Source: an uncultured Treponema sp.
GTDB lineage: Bacteria; Spirochaetota; Spirochaetia; Treponematales; Treponemataceae
Length of the DNA stretch: 11,590 nucleotides
Direction: 5' to 3'
NCBI GenBank assembly: GCA_947165795.1
Contig: CAMVBP010000047.1
Location: 1-11,590, forward strand
Made by a program: the position numbers and the translations under genes. Each line of letters opens with the position of its first letter. Position 1 is the first letter of the stretch. Positions 7,363-11,590 of the stretch are shown one piece after another. The notes beneath the pieces are model-generated. The model saw only the letters and a list, made by a program, of their open reading frames with translations. It searched no databases and was not told where the DNA came from.

Positions 7363-8430
7363 CTAGTTTTTAGTATAAAGGTTATGATTAATTTTATGTT
7401 CTTCAAAGGTTGTATTGAAAACATGCTTTCCTTCTTCTGCATCGGCAACCTGGAAGAAATAATAAGAGGTTTTTGGTGTATTTGTTGCGGCATTCAGTGC
7501 AACGAGGCCCGGATTAGAAATTGGTCCCGGTGGAAGTCCTGCATACAGGTATGTATTGTATGGATTATCAATTCTTGTGTCTTCAATTTTGATAACGTTT
7601 GGATGAGGTTTATCCTGAATTTCGGTGAGGATATATTCTACTGTTGCACATGAATAAAGCCCGATGCTGTGTGCAAGTCGGTTTTTAAATACGCTTGCAA
7701 TAAGAGGTGCTTCGTCAGCTACCCTGTACTCGCGTTCTACAATTGAAGCTAGTTTTACAGTTTCAAAAAGCTCTTCGGGAGTCTGATCTGAAAGGTTTTC
7801 AACTGTTTTAATTTTTTCAAAGAAGTTATCGACCATCATTTTTGCGACGGTTTCTGCACCCATTCCCTTTGTTAGATAATATGTATCCGGGAAAAGATAG
7901 CCTTCAATTGTTTCTGAAGGAATTCCATATTCCTGTGGAAGTGCAATATTGCGGCAGGTATTTATAAAATCAATTGAAGTACAGATTTCGTTCTGTTCAA
8001 GTAAATTTGCAATTTTTTTAATTGTATAGCCTTCCGGAACAGAAACAATAATAAATTCAGTCTGTGCAGAAGATAAAACTTCCTGAATTTCTATAATGTC
8101 CATCAGAGGTGAAATTTTGTAGGTTCCGCTTTTTAATGTAAATGCTTTAATTTCGCGGTTTGGAAAGAATATTTTTAATATAACAGGAAATCTCGCAGAA
8201 TAATAAAAGGCTTTTTCGCTTTTGATGAGGTTATTTTCTTTTAATATTTTTGCAGTCTGTGCAACAGAGGTTCCGTAAGGAATTTCTATTCTTGTTTCGC
8301 CTATTATATCTAATCCAAGTTCATTTTTTTCTACAGGAAAGAATTGTGTACGGAAAATCAAAAGGGCTGAAACAAACATTGCAAGAATTAAAAAAAATAC
8401 TGCAAGTACAATTCTTATAATTTTTTTCAT
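7363..8430 (-). CDS. mltG: Endolytic murein transglycosylase MltG (YceG-like)
   Basis: Membrane-bound lytic transglycosylase that cuts nascent glycan strands and is thought to set their length. The 355 aa have a short cytoplasmic start (MKKIIR), one membrane segment (about 5-26) and a periplasmic region. The segments PYGTSVAQTAKILKENNLI (51-69) and PEGYTIKKIANLLEQN (132-147) resemble the family's LysM-like modules. The catalytic domain has IEGYLFPDTY (175-184), LASIVEREY (228-236), ASVFKNRL (245-252) and DNPYNTY followed by GLPPGPISNPG (288-308). The general acid is most likely E232, by analogy with E218 of E. coli MltG in IVEKE. Length and motifs are complete. Its ATG overlaps the stop of the 63-aa gene by 4 nt (ATGA), pointing to coupled translation, and dnaG follows after 21 nt. 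In E. coli it is grouped with other genes (pabC, tmk), so the dnaG link is a local feature. Confidence 0.94.
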   Translation of the reverse strand: MKKIIRIVLAVFFLILAMFVSALLIFRTQFFPVEKNELGLDIIGETRIEIPYGTSVAQTAKILKENNLIKSEKAFYYSARFPVILKIFFPNREIKAFTLKSGTYKISPLMDIIEIQEVLSSAQTEFIIVSVPEGYTIKKIANLLEQNEICTSIDFINTCRNIALPQEYGIPSETIEGYLFPDTYYLTKGMGAETVAKMMVDNFFEKIKTVENLSDQTPEELFETVKLASIVEREYRVADEAPLIASVFKNRLAHSIGLYSCATVEYILTEIQDKPHPNVIKIEDTRIDNPYNTYLYAGLPPGPISNPGLVALNAATNTPKTSYYFFQVADAEEGKHVFNTTFEEHKINHNLYTKN

Positions 8431-8618
8431 GAATAAAATTTTTTTACCTCTTCAAGTGAAAGTGTGTTGTAAATTGCATCTTCCAGAGATTTATAGAAAA
8501 CTTCCAGTCCTTGAGGTAATTCTTCCTGTTTTGTTCTAAGGTATCTTGCAAGAAGAAAAAGTTCCTTTTTAGAAAAAGAATAATCAAGAACTGTAAAATC
8601 TCCGTTTTCTATTGTCAT
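8427..8618 (-). CDS. Small conserved-looking protein of unknown function (63 aa)
   Basis: I do not recognise this protein. It is 63 aa, soluble, with no signal peptide, membrane segment or cysteine. After a short beta-like start (MTIENGDFTVLDYS) it is mainly helical and mixed in charge: FSKKELFLLARYLRTKQEEL, then GLEVFYKSLEDAIYNTL and SLEEVKKFYS. It is real by context: its ATG overlaps the upstream hydrolase stop by 4 nt (ATGA) and its stop overlaps the mltG start the same way, so the three genes form a translationally coupled chain. The TGA-ATG arrangement leaves little room for another reading. Possible roles include a small regulator or partner of either neighbour, but nothing in the sequence decides this. 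Confidence 0.7.
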   Translation of the reverse strand: MTIENGDFTVLDYSFSKKELFLLARYLRTKQEELPQGLEVFYKSLEDAIYNTLSLEEVKKFYS

Positions 8619-9550
8619 ATTTCTATCTCTTGATCTTCCTTCGCTATATAAATTTCAATTTCTGAGTGGTCAATGTATTGTGCGTACCATCTTGCGGCCT
8701 GAAGAATTGAATTTATTTTTTTATCATCATAAGTCGGTTCATGATGGAAAAGATAGAGTTTTTTAATATTCCAGTGAACTGCAAAATCTATAGCATAACA
8801 GAAGGCTGAATGTCCCCAGTTTTCCTTTCGGTAAGCTTCTTCTACTGTGTATTGAGAATCGAGAACTATGCAGTCTGCATTGCGGAATACATTTTCTCCA
8901 TTCGGAATGTTTGAAAAATCCTGAATTTTCAATTCAACATCTGTTGCATAAACAAATTTCTTTCCTTCATGCTCAAACGAATAGCTGTAGGAAACTCCAG
9001 GATGAGACATAGGGCTTAAATTAACTTTTACATCGTCGATATAGAATTCTTTTTCCGGTTCAACCTTATGAAAAGTAAAATTCTTAGTAAATGCATCAAA
9101 TGGAACCGGATAATATGGGGTTTTCATCTGCTCGCGCAGGTAAGTTTCTGTATTATCATGAGCTGAATATACGTCAAAAACAGAAGAAGGATTATAAGCA
9201 GGATCAAAGAAAGGTAATCCCTGAACATGATCCCAATGGAAATGAGTAAATATAAGATGGTAGTGATTATTTTTTGGAAGATTTTTTGATTTACCTAAAA
9301 CTCTTATTCCGGTACCGGCATCAAGAATGATTTCCGATTTATCTGTTTTTAATTCAATGCAGGACGTATTTCCGCCAGTCGTTCCATAAATCCAGTCAGG
9401 CAATGTAGAAACAAATCTGGCACGGGACTCAACGCTTTCCAAGTCTTCAACTTTAATGCGCTGAATGACAGCCATTATTTTTGACTGAATCTGTTCTGGA
9501 GTAAGTGGAGTTGGTAAAGATCCTCTAACGCCCCAAAATCTAACTTTCAC
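8615..9550 (-). CDS. Metallo-beta-lactamase-fold metal-dependent hydrolase
   Basis: A 311-aa cytosolic hydrolase of the MBL fold. The metal ligand motif THFHWDH (102-108) gives H103, H105, D107 and H108. Further likely ligands are H183 (SHPG), D204 (ATD) and H269 or H270 (LFHHEP). KVRFWGVRGSLPTP (2-15) and GGNTSC (59-64) are typical of a PhnP-like/cyclic-phosphodiesterase-like branch whose members hydrolyse phosphodiester bonds, but the substrate cannot be told from sequence. The start is GTG at 9550: AAGGGGA sits seven bases upstream (9564-9558), and the conserved KVRFWG begins right after it. A longer reading from TTG at 9598 would run through an intrinsic terminator and is rejected. The gene heads the chain with the 63-aa gene and mltG (ATGA overlaps). 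With only 16 nt between terminator and GTG, its promoter must lie further upstream or overlap. Confidence 0.88.
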   Translation of the reverse strand: MKVRFWGVRGSLPTPLTPEQIQSKIMAVIQRIKVEDLESVESRARFVSTLPDWIYGTTGGNTSCIELKTDKSEIILDAGTGIRVLGKSKNLPKNNHYHLIFTHFHWDHVQGLPFFDPAYNPSSVFDVYSAHDNTETYLREQMKTPYYPVPFDAFTKNFTFHKVEPEKEFYIDDVKVNLSPMSHPGVSYSYSFEHEGKKFVYATDVELKIQDFSNIPNGENVFRNADCIVLDSQYTVEEAYRKENWGHSAFCYAIDFAVHWNIKKLYLFHHEPTYDDKKINSILQAARWYAQYIDHSEIEIYIAKEDQEIEI

Positions 9551-9557
9551 AAAAATT

Positions 9558-9564
9558 TCCCCTT
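9558..9564 (-). promoter_or_regulatory. Shine-Dalgarno site fixing the GTG start of the MBL-fold gene
   Basis: AAGGGGA on the minus strand with a 7-nt gap to the GTG at 9550. It lies just downstream of the terminator T-run, so it is free of the hairpin. Confidence 0.75.
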
Positions 9565-9566
9565 GC

Positions 9567-9596
9567 AAAAAAAAAGCTGATCCACAGTAGACCAGC
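9567..9596 (-). terminator. Intrinsic terminator after the tRNA pair
   Basis: GCTGGTC and GATCAGC form a 7-bp stem (one G-U) around a 7-nt loop, followed directly by nine Ts (9575-9567). It begins 7 nt after the tRNA-Tyr 3' end. It is the clearest rho-independent terminator in the window and also sits 16 nt before the next gene, so it may act as an attenuator for it. Confidence 0.85.
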
Positions 9597-9602
9597 AAAA
9601 CA

Positions 9603-9684
9603 TGGGGAGTAGAGGACTCGAACCTCTGGAGGCGTGAGCCGAGGGATTTACAGTCCCTTGCAATTGCCGCTATGCGAACTCCCC
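9603..9684 (-). tRNA. tRNA-Tyr (GUA)
   Basis: Class II cloverleaf, 82 nt without CCA. Acceptor GGGGAGT pairs with ACTCCCC, discriminator A. The D arm has a 3-bp stem GCA/TGC, the anticodon arm is AGGGA-CTGTAAA-TCCCT with anticodon GTA at 9651-9649, and the T arm is AGAGG-TTCGAGT-CCTCT. The long variable arm (14 nt, GGC/GCC stem) is expected for bacterial tRNA-Tyr. CCA is not encoded (TG follows the discriminator), so the CCA-adding enzyme is needed. It lies 5 nt after tRNA-Thr and is presumably cut from a shared transcript. Confidence 0.97.
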
Positions 9685-9689
9685 TTAAA

Positions 9690-9762
9690 AGCTGCTTGTA
9701 GGATTTGGACCCACGACCCCGAGATTACAAATCACGTGCTCTACCAGCTGAGCTAAAGCAGC
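9690..9762 (-). tRNA. tRNA-Thr (UGU), with unusual anticodon-stem and T-loop bases
   Basis: A 73-nt cloverleaf without CCA. Acceptor GCTGCTT pairs with AAGCAGC, discriminator U. The D arm is GCTC-AGCTGGTA-GAGC and the anticodon loop is TTTGTAA with anticodon TGT at 9729-9727. The variable loop is 5 nt. Two positions depart from the norm. The anticodon stem CGTGA/TCTCG has a U-U mismatch at 29:41, and the T loop reads TCCAAAT, with C instead of the near-universal U at position 55. All other pairs are intact. The gene is probably functional, but these may be mutations or sequence errors. Confidence 0.95.
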
Positions 9763-9765
9763 ATT

Positions 9766-9780
9766 ACCTATTTCTTAGGT
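9766..9780 (-). other. Small hairpin in the tRNA leader
   Basis: ACCTA-AGAAA-TAGGT forms a perfect 5-bp hairpin 3 nt before the tRNA-Thr 5' end, on the leader that RNase P removes. It may help processing or be chance. Confidence 0.35.
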
Positions 9781-9786
9781 TTTCAT

Positions 9787-9815
9787 AATCTATAGTATTT
9801 TAGATTTTTGGTCAA
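9787..9815 (-). promoter_or_regulatory. Predicted promoter of the tRNA-Thr/tRNA-Tyr unit
   Basis: Minus strand -35 TTGACC (9815-9810; 5 of 6), 17-nt spacer, -10 TAGATT (9792-9787; 4 of 6). An alternative -10, TATAGA at 9794-9789, would give a 15-nt spacer. The -35 box lies 8 nt after the glgA stop codon, so the tRNAs do not need glgA transcription. It is also the nearest visible promoter for the MBL-mltG-dnaG chain if the terminator at 9596-9567 leaks. Confidence 0.5.
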
Positions 9816-9823
9816 TAGTGATT

Positions 9824-11386
9824 TTAAGAAAAATTCAAAATTTCTTCAAAATACGGAAGATATTTTTTCTCAATCACATTTTCCCATAAATATTCTGTCT
9901 GTACACTTTCTGAACCGTTTTTAATTATCTGTTCATGAAGCTCCGGTTTATACAGTTTTATGCATATAGCGCGGCAAATCATGAGACTTAAAGACGCTTC
10001 GTTATTGTTATTGTATAAATATCCTGTTTTTGAGTCCTGAATTTTTGTAAGGCCGCCTGTTCGGTGTGCAATCGGAATCGTTGCATATGCCTGTGCTGTA
10101 AAATCTTCAAGTCCGCAAGGTTCAAAAAACGAAGGAAGTGTAATAAAATCACTGGAAGCTGTAAGAAGACGTACTACTTCCTGATTATATCCGTTCATAA
10201 AAATAACTTTTCCCGGGAATTTTTCTGTTAATTCAATCACGGAATTTTCAAGATTGCTTTCGCCCTGCCCTGCAATTATAAAGCTTACGTTATTAAAATT
10301 GCTTAAAACTGTTGGAATTGTATTTACAAGAACAGAAATTCCTTTTTGTGTAGTAATTCTTCCGTGGTAAGCAATAAAAATTTCGTCATCAAGATTTTTT
10401 GAACATTCAAGAGTTCCGAATTTTTTGATTCCTTCACATTTAAATTTCTTTGAACAGGCGATTTTTTCTACAAAATATTTTTTGCAGAGTTTTTTGCCTT
10501 CAAGATCTAAAGTAAGCGGATTAAATGTAAAAGGAAGCTTTGATTTTTTTGTATCTGTAGGATCATAACGTTCAAAATCAAAACCGTTTGTAATTCCTTT
10601 TATTTCAACCTTCTTTTTTGCAAATATTTTAGAAAGGTTTTCAGTAATATCAGCATTAAGAGGATCGGTTATTTCCTTTGCATATTGTTCAGAAACTGTA
10701 GAAAGATAGGCCTTTGAATTAACGGCAAGTAAAAACGGCTCGACTTTTCCGTTATTCAAGGATTTATGCAAAAGCTGTTCCGAAAGGCCTGTATACCACG
10801 CTGCTTCACCAAGACTTGAAAATTCATGATGGTAAGCAGGTCCTGCATTATGAATTGTTACCACACATTTTGCGTTCTTTAGTTCAGGAGTGTTTTCGGC
10901 AAAAGACGGTAAGGAAGCCGTTGCTGCATCCTGACAGTGAATAATCTGCGGTAAATCTGAACAGATTTTTGCATAACTGCACACAGATTTCTGAAAAAGT
11001 GTATCCATGAATAAAGTATCTGTATGACCGTGGCCCTTTACGCATAAAGGATTTTTTTTCTGTTCATTTGCAGTGTAAGTATAAATTGCTTCTTTTTCTT
11101 CAAAAGACTTGTGTTTAATAAACACAACATTGAAATTTCCCGAAGTGCATGTTGCCTGCTGATATTTTACGATTTCTTCTTTTCCGCATATGGAAATTTT
11201 CTGATTTTCTTTAACATCCTTGAGGTCTTTAATAATGTCAAAGCTGGAACATTTAAAAACAGGTATAAAAAGTGTTACTTTGTGGCCGGCTTTTGCAAAT
11301 TCCTTGCAAAGCGAAAACGTAACGTTTTTTACTCCACCCGCTTCTGCTATTCCTGCACATTCCATACTTGCAAACCAAATATTCAT
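9824..11386 (-). CDS. glgA: GT5 glycogen-synthase-like glucosyltransferase with altered donor motif
   Basis: GT-B glycosyltransferase homologous to glycogen synthase, which adds glucose from ADP-glucose to alpha-1,4-glucan; 520 aa against about 477 in E. coli. Family landmarks are present: HCQDAATASL (150-159, D153), VTIHNAG (176-182), STVSEQYAKEI (229-239), ITNGFDFERYDP (265-276), HGRITTQKG (341-349, R343 and K348), and FEPCGL (421-426, likely catalytic E422) with RTGGL (442-446). The N-terminal donor loop is unusual. E. coli KTGGLAD (15-21) reads EAGGVKN here, so K15 is E and D21 is N. There is also an extra segment of about 20 residues around 277-335, rich in lysine and with several cysteines. 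The start has GGAAGG five bases before the ATG. It follows the chorismate mutase gene after 26 nt. Fold and family are firm; ADP-glucose use is less so. Confidence 0.85.
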   Translation of the reverse strand: MNIWFASMECAGIAEAGGVKNVTFSLCKEFAKAGHKVTLFIPVFKCSSFDIIKDLKDVKENQKISICGKEEIVKYQQATCTSGNFNVVFIKHKSFEEKEAIYTYTANEQKKNPLCVKGHGHTDTLFMDTLFQKSVCSYAKICSDLPQIIHCQDAATASLPSFAENTPELKNAKCVVTIHNAGPAYHHEFSSLGEAAWYTGLSEQLLHKSLNNGKVEPFLLAVNSKAYLSTVSEQYAKEITDPLNADITENLSKIFAKKKVEIKGITNGFDFERYDPTDTKKSKLPFTFNPLTLDLEGKKLCKKYFVEKIACSKKFKCEGIKKFGTLECSKNLDDEIFIAYHGRITTQKGISVLVNTIPTVLSNFNNVSFIIAGQGESNLENSVIELTEKFPGKVIFMNGYNQEVVRLLTASSDFITLPSFFEPCGLEDFTAQAYATIPIAHRTGGLTKIQDSKTGYLYNNNNEASLSLMICRAICIKLYKPELHEQIIKNGSESVQTEYLWENVIEKKYLPYFEEILNFS

Positions 11387-11412
11387 ATAAACCTTCCAAA
11401 ACTGCTGAATAA

Positions 11413-11589
11413 TTAATTATTTTCCGAGTAATCCGGACGTAATTTTTCTGCGCCGTTTAAATAAACATTATGCTTTTTCTGATTTTTCTTAATATATGTG
11501 TGAATTAAAACGCGTATTACATTTTTCATGCCGCCTTCAATCTGCGCTTCCTGACTGCAGAAAAGTGCAACATTTGAAATATCAATGAC
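11413..11589 (-). CDS. aroH: Chorismate mutase, AroH type, 3' end (partial)
   Basis: The last 58 codons of a gene entering from the right edge; it converts chorismate to prephenate in phenylalanine and tyrosine synthesis. The fragment resembles the C-terminal half of B. subtilis AroH: CSQEAQIEGGMKNVIRVLIH, then NVYLNGAEKLRPD. Active-site equivalents are visible: C11 and E14 of the fragment (C75 and E78 in B. subtilis), R26 (R90, same 12-residue spacing from E78) and Y43 (Y108). The ending YLxxAxxLRPD is diagnostic of this small trimeric fold and differs from the helical AroQ type. It ends in TAA 26 nt before glgA, probably in one transcript with it. The missing half lies outside the window, so its integrity cannot be judged. 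Confidence 0.85.
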   Translation of the reverse strand, partial: VIDISNVALFCSQEAQIEGGMKNVIRVLIHTYIKKNQKKHNVYLNGAEKLRPDYSENN

Positions 11590-11590
11590 A

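Noticed and set aside
9551..9598. Longer MBL-fold protein starting at TTG 9598
   Set aside because: The extension would be encoded by the tRNA-unit terminator hairpin and its T-run. GTG at 9550 has a good Shine-Dalgarno and begins the conserved KVRFWG.
1..11590. Genome-wide reassignment of TAA to an amino acid
   Set aside because: TAA properly ends mreB, the zinc-ribbon gene, rpoD, the dnaG 3' part, glgA and aroH at family-typical C-termini.
1..11590. Mobile elements, CRISPR arrays, prophage or defence genes
   Set aside because: No transposase, integrase, regularly spaced repeats, or terminal inverted repeats were seen. Gene content is core housekeeping on one strand.

Overview
The window reads as a piece of a low-GC, Treponema-like spirochaete chromosome. 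Everything supported lies on the minus strand, so transcription runs from high to low coordinates. The assignment rests on the gene content and order as I recall it from Treponema (mltG, dnaG, rpoD, C4 zinc-ribbon protein, TPR protein, mreB, start of mreC), on an rpoD with a long acidic linker, and on tRNA genes that do not encode CCA. It is an inference, not a database result.

Layout in order of transcription. (1) 11589-9824: the 3' end of an AroH-type chorismate mutase, then a GT5 glycogen-synthase-like gene. (2) 9815-9567: promoter, tRNA-Thr(UGU), tRNA-Tyr(GUA) and a clear intrinsic terminator. (3) 9550-5602: a compact run of MBL-fold hydrolase, a 63-aa protein and mltG joined by 4-nt ATGA overlaps, then dnaG. 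dnaG is cut by one in-frame TAA exactly between the zinc-binding domain and the catalytic core. (4) 5525-3654: rpoD, followed by a strong inverted repeat. (5) 3621-2636: promoter and a coiled-coil/zinc-ribbon protein with a very acidic tail. (6) 2610-2194: bacterial type A RNase P RNA, read directly into a membrane-anchored TPR protein (2175-1219). (7) 1206-90: promoter and mreB. (8) 77-1: the likely start of mreC, which also carries an in-frame TAA, at codon 16.

The themes are housekeeping: primer synthesis and sigma factor (dnaG, rpoD), tRNA and tRNA processing (two tRNAs, rnpB), and cell-wall shape and growth (mltG, mreB, mreC). I see no mobile element, CRISPR array, phage or defence genes. 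No stretch over 300 bases lacks a gene; the apparent gap at 2176-2635 is rnpB.

The most notable points are the two in-frame TAA codons (dnaG, mreC), non-canonical bases in tRNA-Thr, an extra base beside the RNase P catalytic core, and altered donor-site residues in the glycogen synthase homologue. Nothing amounts to a new system. The split primase is the best candidate for real biology, but a point mutation or consensus error would look the same.
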